Assembly (NCBI GenBank): GCA_012035435.1
Contig: JAAUPH010000027.1
Location: 1-14,506 of the forward strand
Direction of reading: 5' to 3'
Origin: Sphingopyxis sp.
GTDB taxonomy: Bacteria; Pseudomonadota; Alphaproteobacteria; Sphingomonadales; Sphingomonadaceae
DNA: 14,506 nt
The notes beneath the pieces were generated by a model. That model was not told where the DNA came from, ran no database searches, and saw only the letters and a program-made list of their open reading frames with translations. Each line of letters starts with the position of its first letter. Within the stretch, counting starts at the first letter, position 1. Of the stretch, positions 1-8,200 are shown piece by piece. The position numbers and the translations under genes are program-made.

Positions 1-1
1 G

Positions 2-202
2 CGCTTTGCCGCATTGGCTGGCATCTTGATTGGCGTCTCGGGCTTCGTCGGCGATGTGACGATTTCGGCGATCAAGCGCGATCTGCATGTCAAAGACAGC
101 GGCAGTCTCATTCCTGGCCATGGCGGCGTGCTCGATCGGCTCGATAGCCTGACCTATACCGCGCCGCTGTTCTTCCATTTCACCCGCTACTTCTTCTTCT
201 GA
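2..202 (+). CDS. cdsA: Phosphatidate cytidylyltransferase (CDP-DAG synthase), C-terminal fragment
   Basis: Only the last 66 codons are inside the window; the frame is open from base 2 to a TGA at 200-202, so the gene starts to the left. CdsA is an inner-membrane enzyme that makes CDP-diacylglycerol from phosphatidate and CTP, the branch point of phospholipid synthesis. The fragment carries the family signature near its end: SAIKRDLHVKDSG followed by LIPGHGGVLDRLDS, which hold the metal- and CTP-binding Asp residues. A last hydrophobic segment (TAPLFFHFTRYFFF) closes the protein. The signature is unambiguous for the family, but from this tail alone I cannot tell the housekeeping enzyme from a paralogue. 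The next readable gene is a permease that has lost its 5' part, so the sequence just after this stop may be a deletion or assembly join. Confidence 0.88.
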   Translation, partial: RFAALAGILIGVSGFVGDVTISAIKRDLHVKDSGSLIPGHGGVLDRLDSLTYTAPLFFHFTRYFFF

Positions 203-224
203 GGCGCCTTCCCGCGCAAGCCCC

Positions 225-1142
225 ATGAGCCGCTGCCTCAGACCGCTCTTCTTTCTGCTGATCGTCCGACCGCTGGCCCTGCTGTGGCTGGTCGCGTTCG
301 AGGGCGCGGCGGTGGTGCCGTCGCTGACGTTGCTGGCGGGCTATGCCGCCTATCTCGCTATCTGGGTGGTGCTGATTGTCATTGCCTCGTCGCTGGCTGC
401 CCATGCGCGCACCGCGCTGATGGTGCTGATCGGCATCTGGGCTTTTACCGTCATTCTGCTGCCGCGCATGGCGCCAGATATTGCGCTCGCCGCCAATCCC
501 GCGCTGACCCGCCTTGAGACCGACATCGCCATCGTTGCCGATTTGCGGCGGATGGGGGACAGTCACAATCCCGACGATCCGTATTTCAATGCGTTCAAAC
601 AGCTCACGCTCAAACAATATGGCGTCGACAAGGTGGAAGATTTGCCGGTAAATTATCGTGGCCTGCTGGCGGTCGAGGGCGAGAAGCTGACCTCGAAGCT
701 GTTCGACGACTATGCCGACCGGCAGTTCGGCGCCCAGAAAGCGCAAAGCCAATTGGTCGATGCCGCCGGAGTGCTGAGCCCGACCATCGCGCTGCGCCGT
801 CTGTCCAAATCGGCGGCGGGTACCGATCTGGAGGGGCATCGCCGTTTTCTGACGCAGGCCGAGGCTTATCGCTTTGCGATCGTGCAACAGCTGAACCAGT
901 TGCAGGCCACGGCTATCACTTACGACGACGACAGCAACCGCAACACGGATCCAGACGCCGGTCGCGGCGTTCGCATCGACCCGGAAAACTGGCGCGAGGT
1001 ACCCGATTTCCAATATGCAGCGGCGGCGACAGGCGACAAGCTGCGCGCCGCGATGCCGGGCATGATCTTGTTGCTGCTGTGGCTCGTGGTGCTCGGTGCC
1101 GGACTGCGCTTCGCCATCCGCCGCTTGGGCGATGCAGCATGA
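225..1142 (+). pseudogene. ABC-2 type permease (DUF3526), 5'-truncated
   Basis: The 305-residue frame matches only the C-terminal two thirds of a DUF3526 ABC-2 permease, an inner-membrane subunit that normally works with a separate ATPase. It has two hydrophobic segments near the start (about residues 28-65 and 66-90), then the large soluble loop typical of the family (DDPYFNAFKQ, LLAVEGEKL, SPTIALRRLS, HRRFLTQAEAYR), then one final membrane segment (MILLLLWLVVLGAG). Aligned by eye with the next gene, about 180 N-terminal residues with the first two membrane helices are absent. The ATG at 225 has no ribosome-binding site (AAGCCCC precedes it) and lies 22 bp after the cdsA stop. I therefore read it as a remnant whose 5' half was removed. 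It overlaps the following permease by ATGA, as in an intact operon. No ATPase gene is present. Confidence 0.7.
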
Positions 1143-2394
1143 CCGGGCTGTGGCGGCATGAGGCGCGGCTGTTCCTGCGCCAGCGGTTGGCGATCCCGGC
1201 GCTCGTCTTGCTGGCGCTGCTCGCTGTCGCCAGCGTGGTTGCAGGGATGGCCGAAATCGCCCGGCAGAAGGAAACCATCGCGCGCATCCAACCCCAACAG
1301 GCCGCCGATGTCGCCGCCATCGCCAGATGGGTGTCGGTCGAGGGCGATGCGGGCAATGCCGCTTACTACACGTTCCATGCGACGTGGGACGCGCCGTCGG
1401 CGCTTGCCTTCGCTGCCATCGGACAGCGCGACGTTGCACCTTATATTTTGCGGGTGCGAGCGCTGGGGCTGGAGGCGCAGCTGTACGAAAGCGAGAATTA
1501 CAACGCCGAACTGGCGCTGCCCGGCCGGTTCGACTGGGCCTTTGTGCTGACTTATCTCGCGCCCCTGTTCGTGATCATCCTGCTCCATGACCTTAAATCC
1601 GGGGAGCGCGAGGCGGGGCGCATCGGCTTGCTCGCGGTCATGGCAAGGCACGAAGCTGCGCTGTGGCGACGGCGGGTGGCGTTGCGGCTGGGTATGCTGG
1701 TCGCCGCGCTGCTGCTTCCCTTTATAGTGGGAGCGCTGCTGTCGGGGGCAGGCATCGGCGCCATATTGCTCTTTGCCGCCACCGCCACCGCCTACCTGCT
1801 CTTCTGGGCGCTGCTATGTCTATTGGTCGGCTGCAAGGGCTGGAGCTCGGTCACCAACGCTGCCGCGCTCGCCGCAAGCTGGCTGGTGCTCACCCTCATC
1901 CTCCCCGCACTGGTGCATCTCGCCATCACCGCCGCGATCCCGGTGCGGCAGGGCGTCGAACTCACTCTGGCGCAGCGCGAAAAAATCCACGGTGGCTGGG
2001 ACCGCCCCAAGGATGAAACGATGCGGGCCTTTTTCAAGGTCCATCCCGAATGGCGCGACACGCCGCCGGTCGGCAGCGGCTTTCACTGGAATGGTACTTC
2101 GCTTTCCAGCATCTCGGCGACCTCGCCGCCGCGCCTCAAGCGCAGGCCTATCGCACCGGGCTTGAGCAAAGGGACAGCTGGACAGCGCGCGCGGGCATCG
2201 TCCTGCCGGCAGTGGGAGTGCAAAGCATTATGCACCGCCTGGCCGTTACCGACATGCAGGCGGGGCTGGCCTATCAGGATCGAATTCGCGCCTACCATGA
2301 TGCGCTCCGCCAATTCTATTATTCCTATGTCTTCAACGAAACACCGTTCCGCAAGGCCGATTTTTCCAAAGCGCCCGTATGGAAGCGGCCGTAG
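1139..2394 (+). pseudogene. ABC-2 type permease (DUF3526), frameshifted and C-terminally short
   Basis: This is the second permease of the pair; its ATG overlaps the preceding TGA (ATGA at 1139-1142), implying translational coupling. The N-terminus is complete: short cytoplasmic start (MTGLWRHEARLFLRQR), TM1 (LAIPALVLLALLAVASVVAG), a periplasmic loop, TM2 (FVLTYLAPLFVIILL), then HDLKSGEREAGRIGLL, which is typical of these permeases, and three more helices. At 2087-2092 the reading frame changes: frame 2 reads GSGFHW, and the family sequence continues in frame 1 as EWYFAFQHLGD to a TAG at 2392-2394. Restoring one G (TGGAATGG to TGGGAATGG) gives a continuous 418-residue protein. Even so the frame stops after APVWKRP, without the usual last membrane helix. 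The missing G could be a sequencing error; the missing C-terminus and the truncated partner argue for real decay. Confidence 0.72.
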
Positions 2395-2548
2395 CCGCCC
2401 GCACGCCATGAGCGCTATGGTTGGGACAGCATGTCTGGCGGAATTCTGTGTCGATTTTGAGGTGCTTACTGCTGCAATCCGATTCCCGCTCGGTCCATTT
2501 CGCATGATAGATCATCGTGAAACGGCAGCTGCGGCGGGTGCGCTATTC

Positions 2549-3920
2549 TTATGACTGCGCCGCGACGTCGAAGGCGATATTCAGGCGCTCGCCTTGACGA
2601 TAGGGAATCGTGCCATGCCACAATGTGGAGGGGAAGAGCACGAGCTTGCCCACTGATGGCGTCACCGTGCGGTAAGGGCGCAGGTCGAGATTGAGCTCCG
2701 CCGGCGGTGCGCCAAGGGTCAAATGGCCTTCCAAATCAGCCGTACCTTCGTCTGGTGGCGGGAGCGCCACGTAGAAGGCCGAGCTGATCCAGCCCAGCGG
2801 GTGGCTGTGGACGACGTTGTGGCCACCACCGTCAAGGCGCACGGACCAGCTGCCGGCAATATGGGGCGCGCCGCGTGGTTGGCCCAGTAGCGGGTGGGGA
2901 GGACTATGCCGCGGCAAGCATGCCACATAATCGGTCACCGCCGCCATCAGCGCTGCGCGGGCGCGCTGCAAGATGGGTTCGTGACGCAATAGGACGGACC
3001 GATCGGTCTGCGTGCCGCCGCGCACCGATTGTTCGGCATAGGGGCGCTGTGCCCGGTGCAGGCCGCGCAACGTCGCGGCAAGATCGTCCATCTCGGCTGT
3101 TGAGAGATTGACCATGATTTCGGAAACATAGAGTGGATCGCCATCCAGCCACGCCGCGCGGCTGTCCCGGGTAGAGCGCCAGATAGCGGACAGATAGGGC
3201 CACGCCTGTCCCGCGCCTGGCCCGTGGGTCATTGCCAGCGCAGCCGCTTCGGCAGCGGCAAATTCACCGTGGCGGCAGGTGGAAACGGGTGCGGCACAGC
3301 GCCGTGAAATTGTCACTGCGGCCGTCAAGTTGGGCCAGAAGCGCCCGGGCCGCATCGTCGCCAGTTTCTGCGGCGACGAAGGCGCGAGCAGGCAAGGTGG
3401 CCTGGCCGTCGCCGAGCGCTGCTTCAGCAGCGTCGAGGATGGCGGATGCGCGCGGCCAATCGCGATGCTGGGCGACGGCGCTGAACCATCCCATCCATAA
3501 TGACGTATGGCTTGGCTGCTGTTTGCTGGCTGCTGCGAAGCTGGCATCGAATATGTCGCCATTCCCATGGGTCCAGCGCAGCCCGGCGAGCACGCGGTGG
3601 CCTTCAAGCCAGCCAGGGTTTGCCGCCAGTGCATCTGCCAGCAAAGCTTCGCCTTTCGGATATTGCCCCTCTGCTGCCAATGCCAGCGCATGATTGCGCA
3701 GGACGTCCGGGTTGGTAGGCCATAATCTTTGTGCCACGCTAAAATGCTCGGCAGCGGCATAGCCTAGCTCGAAGCGCGATTGCGCGAACAGGAATGCAAT
3801 CAGCGGATCGTTGGGGATCAACGCCCGCGCTTTGGCGATGACAGTGTCTGCCTCGATCATCCGCTGCTGGCGGCGCAGCGCAGCAGCCTGTGTCATCAGC
3901 GTTTCAGCCGACGTTGCCAC
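2549..3920 (-). pseudogene. TPR / putative 2OG-Fe(II) oxygenase (PF13759-like), one frameshift
   Basis: The N-terminal half is a run of TPR-like helices (AEHFSVAQRLWPTNPDVLRN, ALALAAEGQYPKGEALLADA). The C-terminal half resembles the putative 2OG-Fe(II) oxygenase family: a proximal HxH motif (VVHSHPLGW; His codons at 2801-2803 and 2807-2809), a strand SSAFYVALP, then LFPSTLWHGT with the distal His (codon 2615-2617) and GERLNIAFD with the Arg expected to hold 2-oxoglutarate. The two halves lie in different frames. The first runs out at the TGA at 3264-3266; the second resumes at RHGEFAAAEAAAL. One extra C in CTGCCGCC (about 3271-3281) explains it; removing it gives 456 residues from GTG 3920, or 448 from ATG 3896. 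The GTG lies 4 nt after the halogenase stop, so I chose it. The substrate is unknown. Sequencing error is a live alternative to pseudogenisation. Confidence 0.75.
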
Positions 3921-3924
3921 GCGG

Positions 3925-5433
3925 CTAAAATACCGCTTTGCAGTGCTGGTCGATGAAGGCTTGGTGCGTCGGCTGTTGCGCCGCAGCAGCGGCCATGGCG
4001 GCGCGCAGCTTCGCCATCCAGCCCGGCGCATCAAGATCGCGGAAATCGATGAGCGGGTCGGTGCTCTCCGGAATATTGCCCTGTCCGATATGGACGGCGA
4101 GCCAGCTGGGCGGCGCGAACAAATCCATCTCGCGCGCGACCAGGCGGCCGCTGCGGCGGAAATGGTCGATCTTCCATTGCAGGGTGTCGGGGATCGGTAT
4201 GTTTGCGCAATAGCGCCACAGTTCGCTGTCGTCGCGGGTGGTGAGCTTATAATGAAGGATCAGGAAGTCGCGGATACGTTCGGTTTCGTTGACCGATATC
4301 CGGTTAAATTCGTCGATCGTCGCAGGGTCGAAGTCGCGCGTTGGGAACAGCGCAAGCAGTTTCGAAATATTGGCCTGGATCATATGTATGCTCGTGGATT
4401 CGAGCGGCTCCATGAAGCCGCTCGCCAGCCCGACGGCGACGACATTCTTGTGCCAGTTGCGTTTGCGCCGGCCGGTTGTGAAACGTAGCGGACGTGGGTC
4501 ACCAAGTGCCGCGCCGTCAAGGCGGCTGGCGAGCAGGTCGGCGGCCCGGTCGTCCGCCATATACTGGCTGCAATAGACATAGCCGTTGCCTGTGCGGTGC
4601 TGCAACGGGATGCGCCATTGCCATCCCGCCTCTTGCGCGGTTGAGCGGGTGTAGGGGGTCGACGGGCCGTTGCTGGCACAGGGCATCGCCACCGCGCGGT
4701 CGCAGGGCAGCCAGTGTGACCAATCATCATAGCCGGTCTTGAGCGCTCCTTCTATCAACAGACCGCGAAAGCCCGAACAGTCGATGAAGAGGTCGGCGGC
4801 TATGATGCGCCCGTCCGCCATCGTTACGCTGTCGACGAAACCGGTCTCAGCGGTCAGCGTGACGTCGCCCACCTTACCCTCGATCCGCGTTACCCCGCGC
4901 GTCTCGGCATAGCGGCGCAGATAGGCGGCATAGAGGCCGGCGTCGAAATGATAGGCATAGTCAAAGGTCGACAGCACATTGCGTTGGTCCGGCGACGGGC
5001 GGGTAAAACGGCCCGCGCGAGCGAGATGCCAGGCCATTGAATAATCATCGATACTGGTCGCATCGCCCTCGCCGCGGGCCTTTAACCAATATTGGTGCAG
5101 CGGAACGATGTCGAACGCGCGGCCGTGCGGGCCAAAGGGGTGGAAATAGCGCTGGCCCACCGCGCCCCAATCGGCGAATTTGATACCCAGTTTGAAACTG
5201 CCCATGGTTTCGCGAACAAATTCGCGCTCGTCGATCCCCAGCGAATCGTTGAAGGTGCGAATGGGCGGAATGGTCGCCTCACCGACGCCAACAGTGCCGA
5301 TGTCTTCCGATTCGATCAGCGTGATGGCGCAGCCGCGGGTCAACGCGTTGGCCAGCGCCGCTGCTGTCATCCAGCCCGCCGAACCACCGCCAACGATTAC
5401 CACCGATCGGATCCGCCGATCCCCTTCAGTCAT
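3925..5433 (-). CDS. Flavin-dependent tryptophan/indole halogenase-like protein (PrnA family)
   Basis: A full-length 502-residue member of PF04820. Seen in the sequence: the FAD-binding GGGSAGW at 15-21; GVGEATIPP at 49-57; the lysine expected to activate hypohalous acid at K81 (SFKLGIKF); the diagnostic WxWxIP motif at 271-276 (WQWRIP); and the PLESTSIH segment at 343-350, whose E345 matches the catalytic Glu of PrnA. All residues needed for chlorination or bromination are present. The enzyme would use FADH2 from a separate reductase, which is not in the window. Related clusters with TonB receptors are known in Xanthomonas, Brevundimonas and Caulobacter, and the Brevundimonas enzyme BrvH halogenates free indole. 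The natural substrate here cannot be read from sequence. GAGGA (5441-5445) sits 7 nt before the ATG. The gene is followed 4 nt later by the oxygenase gene, so the two are likely co-translated. Confidence 0.92.
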   Translation of the reverse strand: MTEGDRRIRSVVIVGGGSAGWMTAAALANALTRGCAITLIESEDIGTVGVGEATIPPIRTFNDSLGIDEREFVRETMGSFKLGIKFADWGAVGQRYFHPFGPHGRAFDIVPLHQYWLKARGEGDATSIDDYSMAWHLARAGRFTRPSPDQRNVLSTFDYAYHFDAGLYAAYLRRYAETRGVTRIEGKVGDVTLTAETGFVDSVTMADGRIIAADLFIDCSGFRGLLIEGALKTGYDDWSHWLPCDRAVAMPCASNGPSTPYTRSTAQEAGWQWRIPLQHRTGNGYVYCSQYMADDRAADLLASRLDGAALGDPRPLRFTTGRRKRNWHKNVVAVGLASGFMEPLESTSIHMIQANISKLLALFPTRDFDPATIDEFNRISVNETERIRDFLILHYKLTTRDDSELWRYCANIPIPDTLQWKIDHFRRSGRLVAREMDLFAPPSWLAVHIGQGNIPESTDPLIDFRDLDAPGWMAKLRAAMAAAAAQQPTHQAFIDQHCKAVF

Positions 5434-5440
5434 GCTTTTG

Positions 5441-5468
5441 TCCTCAATCTATGGGTCAACCGATTATA
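5441..5468 (-). promoter_or_regulatory. Candidate promoter -10 and ribosome-binding site of the halogenase unit
   Basis: On the - strand a perfect TATAAT (plus 5463-5468) lies 29 nt upstream of the halogenase ATG, with GAGGA at 5441-5445 between them. A hexamer 17 nt upstream of TATAAT (TGTTTC) is a poor -35. The -10 directly follows the T-run of the receptor terminator, so stop and start signals are interlocked within about 45 bp. No LacI-type palindrome is present here. Confidence 0.45.
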
Positions 5469-5471
5469 CAT

Positions 5472-5507
5472 AAAAAAGACGGGCCGAAACATGCGCTTCG
5501 GCCCGTC
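5472..5507 (-). terminator. Rho-independent terminator of the TonB receptor transcript
   Basis: A perfect 11-bp inverted repeat, GACGGGCCGAA (5478-5488) and TTCGGCCCGTC (5497-5507), closes an 8-nt loop. On the - strand it is followed by six T (plus 5472-5477 are A). It begins about 38 bp beyond the receptor stop at 5546, so it ends that transcription unit. There is no T-run on the other side, so it works in the - direction only. Confidence 0.88.
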
Positions 5508-5545
5508 CAGTGCTCCCCCTCCGCTAAGCTAGCGGGATGTTTTCG

Positions 5546-8044
5546 TCAGAAGCTGAACTTCACTGCCGCCGAAAGGGTGCGGCCCACCACCGGTGTCCCA
5601 CTGACCACCACCGGGTTGGTGGTCGGGTCAACCAGCGTGCTGCCATTGCCGCGGAAGTCGAGCCGGTTGAAAAGGTTATAGGCCTGCAGGCTCAACTCGA
5701 GATTTTCCATCGGGCGAACCGCGATGTTGCCATTGAAGATTGTCCCGCCGGGATACGTGTTGCCCGGATCGTCGCGCACGCCCGTCTGACCGGTCGCTGC
5801 CAGTCCGACCGAGACAATGTCGGCGAAGTCATAATTTGCCGACAGCGTGTAGGTGAGCGAAGGCAGATACGACGCCCGGCGATAGGCCGCCGCGCCGCTA
5901 CCCAGCTGCCGCGAGCGCGAATAGGTCGCATTCGCCACGAACGAGAAGCCGCCGGTTTGGTAGGTGCCGAAGAACTCCAGCCCCTTGGACTTATATTTGG
6001 CGTCGATCACACAGCCACCGGCCGCGCCGCCGCAGCGGGTTGCGGACAGTTCGAATGTGCTCTGCTTGAAATTGGCGCTGAGCAGCGTCAGTTCCAGCGT
6101 GTAGCGGCCGCCGCCAATGTCGCCGCGGTTCTTGATGCCAAGCTCATATTGATTAACGAAGTCGACCGATGGCGTGACGCCATCCGACGCGCAGCCGCCA
6201 GCCCCCGTGCGCGCCGCTTCGCTGGTGCAAAGCGATCCGTCCCCGGCAAATTTGCCGCCAAAGGTCTGGCGGTCCGCGTTGAACCGGCCGCCACGCGATG
6301 CGCGGATGAACAGGCTGGTATCATCATTGGCTTTGAACAAGCCGCCGGCCGTCCAGCTGGTATAGCTGCGGCTGTAATTCACGACTTCAGCTGCGCTGTT
6401 GCTGACGATGCCCGGAATCAGGATGCCGCCCGAGCTGATGTTAAACTCGGCACCCCCTTGCGTGCCGCCGCCAGACGCCTTGATCCGTTCAAAGCGGATG
6501 CTGGCATCGAGGCCGAAGCGGTCGGAGTCGACTTCCAGCGCCACGAACGGCGCGGTGTTAGTATAGCTGAGGTCATAATCGCGAGCGCAGCAGCTGCCCC
6601 AATTATTGTTGTACCCTGACTGACCCTCGACCGTTAGGCGGTTGCCTGCGGCGGTGAACAGGTCAAGCTGCGCCGGATTGTCGCCGGACAGTTCGCGCAG
6701 CGATTTGTTCACATGCCAGTCCATCGCAATGTCCTGATTCATGAAGAAATAGCCGGCACGTGCGGTGATATCCATGCCGCCGGTGTCAAATTCGCCTGCC
6801 AGCGTCAGATTGTTGGCAATGCTGCCGATGTCGCGAATGTTGGTGCGGACGTTGACGTTGTTGTCCAAGTAGGTCGCGCTATAGAGCTGACCCGCACGCG
6901 GCCCGCTGGCATAGCGGATCGCGCCGACGACCTGACCGTTGACGGTCGAGCCCAGCACCCCCGACGTGCGCGTTACGTTCAGGAACGGTGCGGCAAAACT
7001 GCCCGACATGTCCGACCAGCGGAAATTATTGTCGAGCGTGATATTGTCGCCAAATTCATAATGCAGCTGAGCGCCGACACTGGTCTGCTTGGTGCTGATC
7101 CCGTCGATCGGCTGACGTTCAAGGACGCCCGCACGATCGAGAAACAGCGCCGTGCGATTCAGCGTCGAATAGTTCGACTGCTCGCGTCCGTCGAAGCCGG
7201 GGAAGGGATTGATGTTGCTGATCGCGTTGCCGGTTTTGGTGGCCAGTGCAGGCGCGCCGGTGTAGTTGGGATCGCGCGTATCGGCGACCTTCACGAGCAA
7301 CCGGAAAAAGCCTTTACCGCCGCCAATGTCCTGCGTGAGGTTGGCCTTGACCTGAAAGCTTTCACTGACATTGAAATCGGCCTTCAGCGGGCCGCGACCC
7401 GATTTGAAAAAACCGCCGACATGAAAGCGCAGGCTGTCGTTGATCGGCCCGCCATAGCGCATATCGAGCCGCGTTTCGCCAAAGTTCACGCCCTTATTCA
7501 GCTGAACAAAGCCGCCTTCATTCTCACCGTTGTGGCTGATGTAGTTGATGACCGCACCAGGCGCCTGCGACGTAAAGGTCGTGGCGCCGCCGCCGCGAAC
7601 CGATTCAAGACGCTCAACGCTGGCGTCGAAACGGGTCCAGTAATCGTTGTTGCCAAACTGGATGTCGCCAAACAAAACGGTCGGAAGCCCGTCTTCCTGC
7701 AACTGTACGAACGGCGAACCGCCGGTTGCAACGGGCAGACCGCGCACCGCGATATTGGCGTTGCCGCCCGGGCCCGCCGTGCCCGCAGCCTGAATGCCAG
7801 GGATCAAACGATAGATTTCCGATTCGGATGCGGGTTTGAAATTGGCAATCAAATCTGCATCAACGCTGGTGACCGAAATTGCGCTGTCGAGCTGGGTCTT
7901 GTTGCCACCAGACGCCGTCACAACGATCACGTCCAGGCCGCTGGCCTCTTCTTCTGAGGCATCCTGCGCCCATGCTGGTGCGCTGACGGCGGCGCAGGCG
8001 ATTGCGATCGCCGATACGCAATGATTCGAAAAACTCTTTCGCAT
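5546..8044 (-). CDS. TonB-dependent outer-membrane receptor, probably for sucrose (SuxA-like)
   Basis: I start at the ATG at 8044 (MRKSFSNHCV, 832 residues), because GGAGG at 8051-8055 lies 6 nt before it; an ATG 30 nt upstream is less likely. A signal peptide ends at APAWAQ (cut after residue 26). It is followed by a TonB box, DVIVVTAS (38-45), a plug domain with NIAVRGLP and VERLESVRGG, and a long beta-barrel ending in Phe (SAAVKFSF), as expected for BAM-inserted proteins. The receptor would move substrate across the outer membrane using TonB/ExbBD energy. The substrate is inferred from its neighbours: a sucrose-type MFS porter directly upstream, a GH68 enzyme, a fructokinase and a LacI regulator. 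Two LacI-type palindromes lie 66-102 bp upstream of the start. In the Xanthomonas sux locus the receptor is SuxA. An iron chelate or another oligosaccharide cannot be excluded. Confidence 0.93.
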   Translation of the reverse strand: MRKSFSNHCVSAIAIACAAVSAPAWAQDASEEEASGLDVIVVTASGGNKTQLDSAISVTSVDADLIANFKPASESEIYRLIPGIQAAGTAGPGGNANIAVRGLPVATGGSPFVQLQEDGLPTVLFGDIQFGNNDYWTRFDASVERLESVRGGGATTFTSQAPGAVINYISHNGENEGGFVQLNKGVNFGETRLDMRYGGPINDSLRFHVGGFFKSGRGPLKADFNVSESFQVKANLTQDIGGGKGFFRLLVKVADTRDPNYTGAPALATKTGNAISNINPFPGFDGREQSNYSTLNRTALFLDRAGVLERQPIDGISTKQTSVGAQLHYEFGDNITLDNNFRWSDMSGSFAAPFLNVTRTSGVLGSTVNGQVVGAIRYASGPRAGQLYSATYLDNNVNVRTNIRDIGSIANNLTLAGEFDTGGMDITARAGYFFMNQDIAMDWHVNKSLRELSGDNPAQLDLFTAAGNRLTVEGQSGYNNNWGSCCARDYDLSYTNTAPFVALEVDSDRFGLDASIRFERIKASGGGTQGGAEFNISSGGILIPGIVSNSAAEVVNYSRSYTSWTAGGLFKANDDTSLFIRASRGGRFNADRQTFGGKFAGDGSLCTSEAARTGAGGCASDGVTPSVDFVNQYELGIKNRGDIGGGRYTLELTLLSANFKQSTFELSATRCGGAAGGCVIDAKYKSKGLEFFGTYQTGGFSFVANATYSRSRQLGSGAAAYRRASYLPSLTYTLSANYDFADIVSVGLAATGQTGVRDDPGNTYPGGTIFNGNIAVRPMENLELSLQAYNLFNRLDFRGNGSTLVDPTTNPVVVSGTPVVGRTLSAAVKFSF

Positions 8045-8109
8045 GCTAACCCTCCCCGAGACCTTGGCGCGCACATTGTCACGCGTCTGCCATAATGAAT
8101 CTCAGATAT

Positions 8110-8123
8110 GGAAATCGTTTGCA
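8110..8123. promoter_or_regulatory. LacI-type operator, site 1 (distance from receptor start ~66 bp)
   Basis: GGAAATCGTTTGCA agrees at 12 of 14 positions with the palindrome TGCAAWCGWTTGCA that I derived from six sites in this window. The central CG is at 8116-8117. It lies upstream of the TonB receptor, 23 bp from site 2 (centre to centre), close to two helical turns, which would suit cooperative binding by LacI-family dimers. Confidence 0.7.
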
Positions 8124-8132
8124 ATAATTTTT

Positions 8133-8146
8133 TGCAATCGTTTGTA
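8133..8146. promoter_or_regulatory. LacI-type operator, site 2 (upstream of TonB receptor)
   Basis: TGCAATCGTTTGTA agrees at 13 of 14 positions with TGCAAWCGWTTGCA; centre CG at 8139-8140. It is the best match in the window. It falls in the 156-bp gap between the porter stop and the receptor start, indicating that the receptor has regulated transcription of its own besides any read-through from the porter. Confidence 0.75.
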
Positions 8147-8200
8147 GAGAAATGCTGATTGGCCAAATTCGTGACCGCCCTGAATCGTTCAAGCGTCGCG

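Noticed and set aside
180..1439. 419-residue open frame on the - strand across the permease genes
   Set aside because: It is antisense to a recognisable permease. The composition is Arg/Gln/His-rich as expected for a GC-rich shadow, and it has no family match and no ribosome-binding site.
2395..2548. Gap between convergent permease remnant and oxygenase gene
   Set aside because: I looked for a terminator. Only a weak GCGGCG/CGCCGC pairing with a 20-nt loop (about 2533-2565) is visible, without T-run. The gap may hold further decayed permease sequence, but I cannot support that.
3282..3760. N-terminal part of the frame that carries the oxygenase domain, upstream of the frameshift
   Set aside because: In this frame the residues are unlike TPR sequence, while the other frame gives clear TPR helices; the segment is out of frame.
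5537..7957. Two long + strand frames (360 and 414 residues) opposite the TonB receptor
   Set aside because: Both mirror codon structure of the well-supported receptor, are rich in Ala, Arg, Val and Asp without motifs, and lack plausible start signals.
8180..8193. Possible seventh LacI-type site (CTGAATCGTTCAAG)
   Set aside because: Only 7 of 14 positions agree with the consensus and one half-site is lost; it is no better than chance around an ATCGTT core.
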